From Amycolatopsis methanolica 239 (GTDB lineage: Bacteria; Actinomycetota; Actinomycetes; Mycobacteriales; Pseudonocardiaceae): a DNA stretch of 64,000 nt. Of this stretch, positions 19,145 through 27,306 are shown in pieces; position 1 is the first letter of the stretch; every line of letters begins with the position of its first letter. The DNA lies in assembly GCF_000739085.1 (NCBI RefSeq), contig NZ_CP009110.1, positions 1,178,001-1,242,000 of the forward strand, given 5' to 3'. The notes under the pieces are model-generated. The model did not search any database. It saw only the letters and a list, made by a program, of their open reading frames with translations, and was not told the DNA's origin. The position numbers and the translations under genes were made by a program.

Positions 19145-19924
19145 GTGGGTGGAGCGGAACGGTCCGCGCGCAAGCGCCGCCAGCAGCAGTCCGCGGCGGC
19201 CAGGGCGGTGACCCAGGCCCGCGGTGGTGGCGGCCCCAGCCGGAAGACGATCGTGTCGGTGGTCGCGGTGGTGGTGCTGGCCGCGGTGGTCATCGGCGGG
19301 GTGATCTGGACGAACGCGTCGAAGAACGAGACCGAGGGCACGACCATCACACCCCAGACGGCGTCGGCGGCGCTGGACACCGCGGACGAGCGCCAGGGCG
19401 CCACGGTCGTCTCGGGCAAGGCCGACGCCAAGGTGAAGCTCGACATCTGGGCCGACTTCCTGTGCCCCTACTGCGCGCAGCTCCAGCAGAAGTACGGCAC
19501 GCAGATCGAGGATCAGATCAAGGCTGGGAACGTGCAGGTCACGTACCACATGATCCCGCTGTTGAACAACCGGTCGGACCCGGCGGGCTACTCGCTGGAC
19601 TCGGCGAACGCCTCCCTGTGCGCGGCGGACCAGGGCAAGTTCACGCCCTTCCACGACAGCCTGTTCGCCTCCCAGCCGGAGGAGGGCAAGCGCGGCTATG
19701 ACAAGGCCCAGCTGATCAAACTGGGCCAGGACCTGGGCATCAGCGCGCCCGAGTTCGCGACGTGCGTGAACGGCGGCACCTACAACCAGCAGCTCGACGA
19801 CGCGCTGACCGAGGTCTCGAAGGCCCCGAACTTCCAGGGCACCCCCACGGTCATGCACAACGGCCAGGTCATCAACTGGACGCAGGACGGCTGGCTGACG
19901 AACCTGGTCAACCAGGCCGGATGA
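19145..19924 (+). CDS. Membrane-anchored DsbA-like thioredoxin
   Basis: A 259-residue protein with a basic N-terminus rich in Arg/Gln, one transmembrane anchor (about residues 37-57, TIVSVVAVVVLAAVVIGGVI) and an extracytoplasmic DsbA/thioredoxin_4 domain. The active site is Cys107-Pro-Tyr-Cys110 in ADFLCPYCAQLQ, and the cis-Pro loop is FQGTPTVMHNG. It likely forms or isomerises disulfides in exported proteins together with the MauE-like partner just upstream. GTG start at 19145. Confidence 0.9.
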   Translation: MGGAERSARKRRQQQSAAARAVTQARGGGGPSRKTIVSVVAVVVLAAVVIGGVIWTNASKNETEGTTITPQTASAALDTADERQGATVVSGKADAKVKLDIWADFLCPYCAQLQQKYGTQIEDQIKAGNVQVTYHMIPLLNNRSDPAGYSLDSANASLCAADQGKFTPFHDSLFASQPEEGKRGYDKAQLIKLGQDLGISAPEFATCVNGGTYNQQLDDALTEVSKAPNFQGTPTVMHNGQVINWTQDGWLTNLVNQAG

Positions 19925-20028
19925 GTCGCCGCGGGGGGCCGGTCCCGCATGACCGACCCCCCGTGCAACGGCCATCCCGGTGTCATGTAAAGTAGTCGCA
20001 GACGAGATGCGGAGTACACCTTCGCTCC

Positions 20029-20101
20029 GGGGCTATGGCGCAGCTGGTAGCGCACCACACTGGCAGTGTGGGGGTCAGGGGTTCGAGTCCCCTTAGCTCC
20101 A
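20029..20101 (+). tRNA. tRNA-Ala (anticodon GGC)
   Basis: A full cloverleaf can be drawn. The acceptor stem GGGGCTA pairs with TAGCTCC. The D-arm is GGCGCAGCTGGTAGCGC. The anticodon stem CCACA/TGTGG encloses the loop CTGGCAG (anticodon GGC). The T-arm is AGGGG-TTCGAGT-CCCCT. The CCA end is not encoded. A hairpin terminator follows. The accessory region starts immediately downstream, so this may be the attachment site of an integrated element. Confidence 0.93.
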
Positions 20102-20113
20102 CCGTGACGAAAC

Positions 20114-20154
20114 ACCGCCCACCGGATCCGAAGATCCAGGTAGGGCGGTTTTTT
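20114..20154 (+). terminator. Rho-independent terminator after tRNA-Ala
   Basis: An inverted repeat, ACCGCCC...GGGCGGT with an inner GGATC/GATCC arm, is followed by TTTTTT, 13 nt after the end of the tRNA. Confidence 0.8.
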
Positions 20155-21158
20155 CGTCCTGCCGGATCTTGAGTTTCAAGCGTAACTTCAGCTACCGTTC
20201 AGTAACTGGAGCAAGACTGGAGCAGGCCCTGACCCCATTTCGGGTCGGGTGCACGCGCTGCTCCAGGACATGTAGCCGATCGGGCGATCTACGCAAGTTT
20301 CTTCGCCAGATCGTGAACCGGTCCGACCGACGAGGTCGTCGCGGTGCTCGGTCAGTGTCCGCAGGCAGTGATGGCTTCGTCCGCCCCGATTGTGTGGGGA
20401 CCAGGCGGCGGTCCTGGCCGACAAGGAGTCGTCTCATTTTGCGCTCGAGGAGGCGACATTCGACTGCGCACAGTCGGCCGGACTCATGCGGATCATGCCT
20501 AGCCACCTGCGCGAGGAGCGGCAACTCGGTCTGGCCAAACCTCACTCCGCGATTACTGGTGCATCGGTATGCCGGCGACGCTTTCCGTTGCTGCGCGAGG
20601 GGCGACCGTGCCGAGCAGGCTGCCACGATCCTCGAACGGGAAGCGGCCAAAGAAGAAAGCGCCTCCCCCGGGTCCCGTCGCTCGCCCGGTCGCCGCCCAC
20701 GCGAAGACTGGTCGGCGCGGCCGATTCCTCGGCATCTTCCTCAAATGCATCCCGCGACGCAGGGGGCCTGCTCCCAGCGCCGCGATTACGGTCATATAGC
20801 TGACCGACCTGCAGCCCAACGCGATCCGGCGACCTCGGGCTGGGCAGGCCAGGACCTTCGATGCGGTCTTGCCCAGGCGAATCAGCCCGCGCCGTTCGAA
20901 CCGCGGCTCGGCTCGCCCTGTCGGCGCAGCATGCCGTCGAACCGTCTTTCGCTGGGCTGCCGCCCTGACATGAATCAGCGCGCAGCCGTGCAGGTCTCGG
21001 GCACCGGAGAGTACTCCGCACCCAGCGTCGACTTCGGCACAGCGCCAGCCGCCATCGGTATGCGGTCCGAGCTGCGGCTCGGCCGATCCGTCTGAACGGC
21101 CAGGGCCGCGTCGATCGGTGTCCGCTTTGCGGCTACAGCGGGATGTCCGTTCCGCGAG
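20155..21158. other. About 1 kb without a recognisable gene
   Basis: Between the tRNA terminator and the truncated acyl-CoA dehydrogenase I see no reading frame with actinobacterial codon pattern or a recognisable motif on either strand. The longest frames are Arg/Ser-rich and look like noise. Base composition seems less GC-biased at third positions than the neighbours. It is probably a degenerate remnant of inserted DNA. Confidence 0.5.
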
Positions 21159-21487
21159 TCAGCTCGCGGGGCCGAGGGTGTCGTTGGAGATCACGCGGAG
21201 CTGGATTTCGTTAGCACCTTCGAAAATCCGAGTCAGCCGGGCGTCTCGCCAGTGCCGTTCCACGGCAAAGTCCGTGGTGTACCCGGCACCGCCGTGGATC
21301 TGCATGGCTTCGCTGGTCACCCGCTCGGCCATTTCGCTGGCGAAGTACTTGGCCATTGCGGCCTCGCGGTCGCAGCGGCGGTCAGAGTCGATTTCCGTGG
21401 CCACGTGGTACATCAGCTGGCGAGCCGCTTCGATGTCGGCGGCCATGCGGGTGAGCTTGAACCGGAGGTCCTGGAACTGGGTGGGGC
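21159..21487 (-). pseudogene. Acyl-CoA dehydrogenase C-terminal fragment cut by IS
   Basis: About 105 residues of the C-terminal helical domain of an acyl-CoA dehydrogenase: FQDLRFKLTRMAADIEAARQ, then MQIHGGAGYTTDFAVERHW and the catalytic-Glu region IFEGANEIQLRVISND. The sequence begins abruptly at the left end of the IS3 element (21488), and the N-terminal two thirds are absent on the other side. The fragment is otherwise undamaged, so the loss looks recent. No start codon or ribosome site is available. Confidence 0.85.
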
Positions 21488-21523
21488 TGACCCGTTTTGA
21501 CGGACAGGGTCGTTGAGGTGTGG

Positions 21524-22080
21524 TCAGGCTATCTGATGGGTGGCTTCGTAGGTGTTGGGGCTGGGGTAGCCGAGGCTGGAGTGCAGCCGGTGGGTGTTGT
21601 ACCAGCCTTCGATGTAGCCGAAGATCGCCTTGTGCGCGGCAACCCGGGTCGGTCAACCGCGCCGGTCGATCGATTCCGCTTTGATGGTGGCGAAAAACGA
21701 TTCGGCGACGGTGTTGTCCCAGCACTGTCCTTTACGCCCCACCGACGAACGCACGCCGTGCTGGTCGGCGAGAGCACCGAACTGGGCAGACGTATATTGA
21801 CAGCCGCGATCGGAGTGGAAGATCACCCCGGGTTCCGGTTGCCGCCGCCCGCGGTGGCGCAGTTCGGCGTGCAGCCGGGGTGTTCCGTAGGTGCCGTTCG
21901 ACTCGTCGTGGATCGCAGCGATCTGCTCGGTCAGTTCTGCGTCCTGCCGTGCGTGGGTAGACGGTCCGGCGGTGCGGTGGGCGTAGTAGGCGGCTCGGGA
22001 GACCTTCAACAGGGTGCACGCGCGCTTGACGTTGCCACCCTTGGCAGCGTTCTCCCCTCGATGAACGGGTACACGTTCAC
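21524..22080 (-). pseudogene. IS3 transposase orfB (DDE integrase), triply broken
   Basis: Starts at GTG 22080, overlapping the orfA stop, but goes out of frame after VYPFIEG. The correct frame then reads [20 protein letters not shown]. After [10 protein letters not shown] it jumps directly to [15 protein letters not shown], losing about 100 residues that normally contain the first catalytic Asp. A TGA at 21653-21655 replaces a probable Trp codon after AESIDRR. The tail GYIEGWYNTHRLHSSLGYPS ends at 21524. Cannot encode an active transposase. Confidence 0.88.
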
Positions 22081-22388
22081 CGGATCTCCTTCGCGGAGAA
22101 AGCTGTCGCTCGTTTGAGGATCTCCACGTCCTCCGAGAGTCGGCGGTTCTCCCGTCGCAACCGGGCCGGCTCGTCCCGTTCGTCGCTGGTCAGCCTGTCG
22201 GTGCGGGTTCCCGCGTCCAGCTCAGTCTGGGTGACCCACTGGCGGACGGCGGTCTCGGTCAGGTCGAAGTCCTTCGCGACCTGACCGACCGAACGGTCGC
22301 CGCGCTGGCACAGCTCGACGATCTCGGCCTTGAACTCCCGCGTGAACGAACGACGAGGTCGAGGCTTCTTCTTGCCCATGGTGTCCAT
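22077..22388 (-). CDS. IS3 family OrfA (helix-turn-helix transposase subunit)
   Basis: A 103-residue protein of the IS3 orfA / transposase_8 type. An N-terminal helix-turn-helix ([18 protein letters not shown]...[19 protein letters not shown], residues 13-51) is followed by a C-terminal leucine-zipper-like stretch ([20 protein letters not shown]) and the usual ending TAFSAKE. It is intact, but its partner orfB is not. ATG 22388 or 22379 could be used. Confidence 0.88.
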   Translation of the reverse strand: MDTMGKKKPRPRRSFTREFKAEIVELCQRGDRSVGQVAKDFDLTETAVRQWVTQTELDAGTRTDRLTSDERDEPARLRRENRRLSEDVEILKRATAFSAKEIR

Positions 22389-22504
22389 GATGAGGGACGT
22401 CCTTCCGGAGGCGCATGCCCCCTGATCTCAGGTGTCCATCAAAACGGGGCATCCCCAGGTCCGTTGTCGTCCTGCTCGTGCTCCCAGTCCCAAGTTTTCA
22501 AGAT

Positions 22505-22542
22505 CGCCCGACCTGCGGAACAACGCAGATCGGGCGTTGTTT
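22505..22542 (+). terminator. Hairpin with T-rich tail
   Basis: CGCCCGACCTGCG (22505-22517), a 6-nt loop, then CGCAGATCGGGCG (22524-22536) with one mismatch, followed by TTGTTT. It reads as a rho-independent terminator on the plus strand, but no plus-strand gene precedes it; the transcription unit it served was probably lost when the IS and flanking DNA rearranged. Confidence 0.55.
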
Positions 22543-22594
22543 CTATGGATTCCAAGTACCTGTCCATCGGGTGATGCGGTCAGATCCCCATCGC

Positions 22595-22700
22595 GTGGCG
22601 AGCACCGGGTTCTTGTGGTTGAGACACACACGCGGTCGGTGGTTCAGTTCGGTGGCGACGTGATCGAGCTGGTTGCTGGTCCAGGCGCAGCTACCGGCTG
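22595..22700 (-). pseudogene. IS30-like transposase C-terminal remnant
   Basis: About 30 residues, NQLDHVATELNHRPRVCLNH, resemble the end of IS30-family transposases, where a LDxVAxELNxRPRKTL motif precedes the C-terminus. The rest of the gene is not present. Assignment rests on this short motif only. Confidence 0.45.
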
Positions 22701-22796
22701 ATAGCTCATGCCGGTGCGAGCGGCGATCATCTTGATCGCGTCGCCGGTGCCTTGCAGCAACCCCATCCCGATGCGCCTCGGCAGTGTGGCGCTGAC

Positions 22797-23020
22797 CGCA
22801 CCGGCCCGAGGCGCCCGGCGCGTGGTCTGCGGCACGAATCCCTCGCCGAACTGTCGGCCGGCCTGGATCGCGGTCTCCGGGCGCCGTCGGGCGACGTGAT
22901 CCCGGCACCGCGAGTACGACACCTCGCCTGCATCGTGCTCGTCGACCGGGCTGGCGCTGCGTGTGGTGCGTCGGGGTCCTCGCGGAGCATCGTGTCGATG
23001 ACCGGCTTGAACTCCGCAAC
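22797..23020 (-). pseudogene. IS21-like IstA transposase remnant
   Basis: Two pieces in different frames match the order of an IstA protein: AEFKPVIDTMLREDPDAP (about 22960-23020), then EVSYSRCRDHVARRRPETAI and GRQFGEGFVPQT (about 22797-22930). In IS21 elements this corresponds to the segment before the DDE domain. A frameshift separates the pieces and the catalytic domain is missing. It lies just downstream of the flavin oxidoreductase gene. Confidence 0.55.
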
Positions 23021-23103
23021 CGACGCACCACCCGCACCGGCGTCGTCCGCTCCGGTGGCAATGGTCACTGCGGGTGCGCGGCCGCCCGCGAGCGCCGGCG
23101 AAT

Positions 23104-24141
23104 TCAGGTTGTGGCCCGTGCTCCTGCCGGGGCTTGCGCCAGTTGTGCTGCCAGCCGGAAGGATTCCACGACCTCGTCTTCCTCGATCCGGAAGGGCACC
23201 AGGTGCAGCACTGGAGAACCGGGATAGCCGGCGTAGCGGCGTAGCTGATCCCGGCATTCCGCCACCGTTCCGGCAATGCAGAAGCGGTCGATCATCTCGT
23301 CGGTGATCGCGGCTTCGGCCCGCTCCATCGCCCGCTCCCGGGCGAGCCCGGCGATCCGCTCGGCGAGCGCCCCGAAACCTTCTTCGGCATAGACGCAGCG
23401 GTAATGCGGATACTGGGTGAGATAGACCAGGCTCCGCCTGGCCAGCGCTCTGGCCCGTTCGGAGTCGTTCGACACGCAGCAGGTCAGGTAGTACCAGAGG
23501 GCGACCTCGTTCGGGTCGCGGTCGGCACGATCCGCACCGATGTCGATCCGCCTCTTCGTCTCCTCCATGGACCGTGGCGAATGCAGTGAGCCGACGATGA
23601 TCCCGTCGGCGAGTTCGCCGGCCAGTTCCTGCATCCGCGGGCCGATCGCCGCAAGGTGGATCGGCACGCCGACCGCCTGCTCGGCGAAGGGCAACCGGTA
23701 CTTACGGACGCGGAAGATCTCACCTTCGTAGCTGAACGGCCCGTGCTCCGCCGAACCGAGCACGCCCCGCACGACCTCGATGAACTCTCTCGTCCGCCGC
23801 AGCGGCCGCTCGTACGGCACGCCGAACCACCGTTCCACGACGAATCCCGCGCCCAGCCCCAGGCCGAGGGTGAACCGGCCGGCACCCAGCTCCTGCAACT
23901 GGGCCGCCTGCTGGGCGGTGACCACCGGATTGACCGGGTAGATCTGCGAGATGGCCGAGCCCACACCGATCCGGCTCGTGGCCGCGAGCGTCGCGGTCAT
24001 CGGCACCACCGGTTCCCGCCAGGCCTCCCCGAAGCAGACCCGGTGGTAGCCGGCGTCTTCCAACCGCCGCGCCAGGCCGACCAGCTCGGCGAGCGGCGTC
24101 CGGCTGAAGATCAACGACGCGGACAACTCCGGCTCAGGCAT
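23104..24141 (-). CDS. LLM-class flavin-dependent oxidoreductase
   Basis: A luciferase-like TIM-barrel protein of 345 residues binding FMN or F420. It begins MPEPELSASLIFSRTPLAEL, then shows ARRLEDAGYHRVCFGEA and RIGVGSAISQIYPVNPV (about residues 62-78), followed by GAGRFTLGLGLGAGFVVE. Relatives include F420-dependent methylene-H4MPT reductase-like enzymes and alkanal monooxygenases; the substrate is open. The start at ATG 24141 overlaps the upstream ligase stop by 8 nt. It is the last gene of the seven-gene TetR operon and probably performs a redox step on the CoA-linked intermediate or its precursor. Confidence 0.85.
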   Translation of the reverse strand: MPEPELSASLIFSRTPLAELVGLARRLEDAGYHRVCFGEAWREPVVPMTATLAATSRIGVGSAISQIYPVNPVVTAQQAAQLQELGAGRFTLGLGLGAGFVVERWFGVPYERPLRRTREFIEVVRGVLGSAEHGPFSYEGEIFRVRKYRLPFAEQAVGVPIHLAAIGPRMQELAGELADGIIVGSLHSPRSMEETKRRIDIGADRADRDPNEVALWYYLTCCVSNDSERARALARRSLVYLTQYPHYRCVYAEEGFGALAERIAGLARERAMERAEAAITDEMIDRFCIAGTVAECRDQLRRYAGYPGSPVLHLVPFRIEEDEVVESFRLAAQLAQAPAGARATT

Positions 24142-25681
24142 CGATGGCCACCTCGTTCCGCCGATCCCAGGCATCGGCCAGATCGTCCGCGGCCTTCCTG
24201 GTGACCACGCCCCGGTTGGTCTTTCCGTTGGCCAGCTTGGGCAATGGGGTGTGCACCAGCCGGAGGTAGCGGGGCACCTTCCAGTCCGACAGGTGCCGGG
24301 CACACCACCGCACGATCTCCGCCTCGCTCAGCGAGCAGCCTTCGCGTACCACCACGGTGGCGCACACCTCCTCGGTGTAGATCTCGTCGGCGACACCGCA
24401 GACCACGCATTCCTCCACGGCGGGATGTTCCATGATGGTGAACTCGACCTCCTCCCCGGCGATGTTCTCGCCACCACGCTTGATGACGTTCTTCAGCCGT
24501 CCGTGGAAATACGCCTGACCCGCTTCGTCCATGGCACACAGATCCCCGCTGTGCACCCAGCCATCGCGCAGTGTCGCGGCGGTGTTGCGCTCGTCCCGGT
24601 AGTACTCGATCATCGCGTGCGGATGCCGGAAACATAGCTCTCCCGGCTCGCCCGGAGGGAGTTCGTCCCCGGCGGGGTCGACGATCTTGATCTCCGCGTC
24701 GTCCGGCATCGGGCGGCCGATGAGCTTGGGCCGGTAGGAGTCGTATCCGGCCGGGGTCAGCGTGCCCATCCCCGAGGTCTCCGTCATCGCCCAGGTCGTG
24801 CAGATGTCCACCCCGAACCTGGTGCAGAACTCCTCGGACCGCACATGCGAGAAGATCAGCCGGAGCGGGTTGTCCCGGTCGCCGGGTGCGGGGGCCGCGG
24901 TCATCAGGATCGAGATCTGGGCCGGCATCAGCAAGGTGATCGTGCCGCCCGAGTCCCGGACCTGCTGCCAGAACGCGGTCCGGCTGAACTGCGGGACGAG
25001 GGTGAACGCACAACCCGCGGCGACGGCCGGGGCGAGCATCATATGGGAGGCCGCGGTGTGGAACAGCGGCAGCGCGGAGAAGACGTTGTCCTCGCCGGTG
25101 ATCGACAACCGGTTCGCGATCGCGTGACCGGCGCTGGCGAAACCGGCGGACGGCTGAATCACGCCCTTGGGCCGGCCGGTACTGCCGGAGGTGTAGCGGA
25201 TCGACATCGGTGCCAAGGGATCGAGATCGGGTGCCGGCGGCCGCTGGTTCTCGCCGGTGTCCAGGCCGGCCGTATCCCCGTCGAAGACGAAGACCCGGAT
25301 GTCCCGCGCACCGATACCGCCGCCCTCGGTGAGGATGCGCTGCCCGGCCGCGTCCAGAATCAGGTGCGAGGGCTCGGCGTGCTCCAGGATGTAGGTCATC
25401 TCCGGGTAGGTCAGCCCGGCGATCATCGGCACGGTGACCGCGCCCAGCTTCTGCGCCGCCAGCTCCACCCGCAGCAGGTCCAGGCCGTTGGGCAGGTGAT
25501 AGGCGAGCCGGCTGCCCTGACGCACCCCGGCCGCCAGCAACCCGTGAGCCAGCGAGTTCAGCGAGTGGTCGAATTCCGCGTAGGTCTGCCGCGTTCCCTC
25601 GTACACGAGAAAATCCGCGGATGGGGTCGCGTCGACCCGGCGTTCCCAGAAGGACCTGAAGGTCTCCTCGGTCTGCGGCAT
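24134..25681 (-). CDS. AMP-dependent acyl-CoA ligase
   Basis: An ANL-superfamily acyl-CoA synthetase of 515 residues. It shows the P-loop IRYTSGSTGRPKGVIQ (about 165-180), the A5 motif TTWAMTETSGMG (about 297), the A7/A8 region WVHSGDLCAMDEAGQAYFHG and KNVIKRGGENIAGEEVE, and the catalytic Lys near the end in LPKLANGKTNRG. It activates a carboxylic acid for the CoA pathway encoded upstream in the same operon. The ATG at 25681 is preferred over the GTG 3 nt earlier because AGGTGAAG is then well spaced. Exact substrate unknown. Confidence 0.9.
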   Translation of the reverse strand: MPQTEETFRSFWERRVDATPSADFLVYEGTRQTYAEFDHSLNSLAHGLLAAGVRQGSRLAYHLPNGLDLLRVELAAQKLGAVTVPMIAGLTYPEMTYILEHAEPSHLILDAAGQRILTEGGGIGARDIRVFVFDGDTAGLDTGENQRPPAPDLDPLAPMSIRYTSGSTGRPKGVIQPSAGFASAGHAIANRLSITGEDNVFSALPLFHTAASHMMLAPAVAAGCAFTLVPQFSRTAFWQQVRDSGGTITLLMPAQISILMTAAPAPGDRDNPLRLIFSHVRSEEFCTRFGVDICTTWAMTETSGMGTLTPAGYDSYRPKLIGRPMPDDAEIKIVDPAGDELPPGEPGELCFRHPHAMIEYYRDERNTAATLRDGWVHSGDLCAMDEAGQAYFHGRLKNVIKRGGENIAGEEVEFTIMEHPAVEECVVCGVADEIYTEEVCATVVVREGCSLSEAEIVRWCARHLSDWKVPRYLRLVHTPLPKLANGKTNRGVVTRKAADDLADAWDRRNEVAIDA

Positions 25682-25685
25682 CACT

Positions 25686-26132
25686 TCACCTGCTTTCTCT
25701 CGTTGCGGTCACCGCACGGACCGGGTACGCCGGCCGGGCGATGGGCGATCGGTTCTCTGCCCGGCTGCACCACCCAGAGCGCCCTGGTTCGGCGGCGGAC
25801 CAGGCATGCTCGACGGCGGCTGCGGCATCGTCCGCGCTGATCAGCGGGAAGCCGTCCGCGAGGAAGGCGGCACGCATACCGGCGATCAGCGGGGTGTCGG
25901 CGAAACCGGCCGTAGTGGTGGGCCGCGGCCCGTAGCGCGCGCTCGTTGTCTCCGGGTCCGTGACGTCGCCGAGCACGGCGACGGCGTCGAGCAGGCCGGC
26001 CAACCGCCGGACCGGGCCGGCTTCCCGGTCCACCAGTACCAGCCGCACCCCACGCGCGCTCAGGCGTCGCGCGGTCGCCGCACCGATACCGGAACCGGCG
26101 CCGGTCACGATCGGCACCCGCCGCTCGGTCAT
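25686..26132 (-). pseudogene. SDR with catalytic core deleted
   Basis: The frame gives 148 residues, against about 250 for a short-chain dehydrogenase. The N-terminal Rossmann part is intact (VPIVTGAGSGIGAATARRLS, then LVLVDREAG and the Asp of GDVTDP). After about residue 70 it goes straight into a C-terminal-like segment, GFADTPLIAGMRAAFLADGF. The NNAG motif, catalytic Ser and YxxxK are missing, so it cannot be an active oxidoreductase. The reading frame is preserved and coupling with neighbours is intact (ATGA overlap with the racemase gene), so the deletion is in-frame and not polar. Confidence 0.75.
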
Positions 26133-27298
26133 CGCCGGGCACCCACGCCGCGGACCGCGCCGAGGCGTTCCAGCCGCTCGATGTCGGCGTCGGCATACCC
26201 CGCGGCGGCGAGCACCGCCGTGGTGTGCTCGCCCGGATACGGGGCCACCCCCACCTGCCCGGCCGGGGTGCGATCGAACCGCGGTGCCGGGTTCGGCTGC
26301 ACGAACCCGGCGGTCTCGTCGAACACCACCCGCCGCTGGTTGTGCACGTCGCCGCTCGCCTCGGTCAGCGACAGCACCGGCGCCACGCATGCGTCCCCCG
26401 AGCCGAACCGAGCCGCCCACTCCTGCCTGGTGTCGCTGGCGAAGATCTCGGTGAGTCGCCGCCGGATCGCCGGCCACCGCGAGGGGTCCGTCCGCCCGGG
26501 GCCGAAAACGGGGTCATCGGACACGCCGAGCCCGTCGACCAGTTCGGCGAAGAACTTGTCCTCCAGCGCACCGACCGCAACGTACTCGCCGTCCGCGCAG
26601 CGGTAGACGTCGTAATAGGGGCAACCGGAGTCCAGGAGGTTCTCGCCGCGCCGGGTGGACCAGCGTCCGTCGGCGAGCATGCCGTGCATCATCGCGGTGA
26701 GCACTGCGGCGCCGTCCACAATCGCGGCGTCGATCACCTGGCCCTTACCACTGGTCCTGGCCTCCAGCAGCGCGCAGACGATGCCGAACGCCAGCAGCAT
26801 CCCGCCGCCGCCGAAGTCGCCCACCACGTTCAGTGGCGGTACCGGCCCGCCGCTGTCGCGGCCGATCGGGTGCAGCGCGCCGGCCACGGCCAGGTAGGTG
26901 ATGTCGTGCCCGGCCTGCTGGGCATAGGGACCGTCCTGGCCCCAGCCGGTCATCCGGCCGTAGACCAGCGCGGGATTGCGGGCGTGGCAGTCCTTCGGCC
27001 CGATCCCGAGCCGTTCGGCGACTCCGGGCCGGAACCCCTCGAACATCGCATCAGCGGTCTCAGCCAGGCGCAGCACGGTGGCCACGCCTTCCGGGTGCTT
27101 GAGGTCCACCGCGATGGATTGCTTGCCCCGGTTGAGGATTTCGTGACGGGCCCGCGGGTCGGGCGGCTCGGTCACCGCGTCCGCGCGGTCCACGCGGATC
27201 ACCCGGGCGCCCATGTCGGCCAGCATCATGCCGCAGAAGGGCCCCGGCCCGATTCCGGCGATCTCCAGCACGGTCACGCCGGCAAGCGGCCCCGCCAT
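26129..27298 (-). CDS. Alpha-methylacyl-CoA racemase-like (CaiB/BaiF family)
   Basis: A family III CoA-transferase fold protein of 389 residues. The motifs fit alpha-methylacyl-CoA racemase better than a CoA-transferase: LAGVTVLEIAGIGPGPF near the N-terminus, then GRMTGWGQDGPYAQQAGHD with the catalytic Asp in GHDITY (about residue 155), and ALHPIGR. Such racemases convert (2R)- to (2S)-methyl-branched acyl-CoAs so that acyl-CoA dehydrogenase can act, as in sterol side-chain or pristanic acid oxidation. Start ATG 27298; 8 nt separate it from the thiolase stop. This is a clue that the operon handles a methyl-branched acid. Confidence 0.87.
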   Translation of the reverse strand: MAGPLAGVTVLEIAGIGPGPFCGMMLADMGARVIRVDRADAVTEPPDPRARHEILNRGKQSIAVDLKHPEGVATVLRLAETADAMFEGFRPGVAERLGIGPKDCHARNPALVYGRMTGWGQDGPYAQQAGHDITYLAVAGALHPIGRDSGGPVPPLNVVGDFGGGGMLLAFGIVCALLEARTSGKGQVIDAAIVDGAAVLTAMMHGMLADGRWSTRRGENLLDSGCPYYDVYRCADGEYVAVGALEDKFFAELVDGLGVSDDPVFGPGRTDPSRWPAIRRRLTEIFASDTRQEWAARFGSGDACVAPVLSLTEASGDVHNQRRVVFDETAGFVQPNPAPRFDRTPAGQVGVAPYPGEHTTAVLAAAGYADADIERLERLGAVRGVGARR

Positions 27299-27306
27299 AA
27301 CGCTCC

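Larger units (their letters stand above)
21488..22451 (-). mobile_element. Defective IS3-family insertion sequence
   Basis: The ends carry imperfect inverted repeats: TGACCCGTTTTGACGGACA at 21488 and its counterpart TGTCCATCAAAACGGGGCA ending at 22451 (17 of 19 matches), with TG...CA tips. Length is 964 bp, about 0.3 kb shorter than a typical IS3 element, matching a deletion in orfB. OrfA is intact; orfB is destroyed by three lesions. No obvious 3-4 bp target duplication is seen (GGC left, TCC right), so flanking DNA has rearranged since insertion. Confidence 0.9.

Noticed and set aside
20169-21095. 308-codon plus-strand frame after the tRNA as a possible integrase or excisionase
   Set aside because: No catalytic Arg/His/Tyr pattern of tyrosine recombinases, Arg/Ser-rich composition, and competing frames of equal quality.
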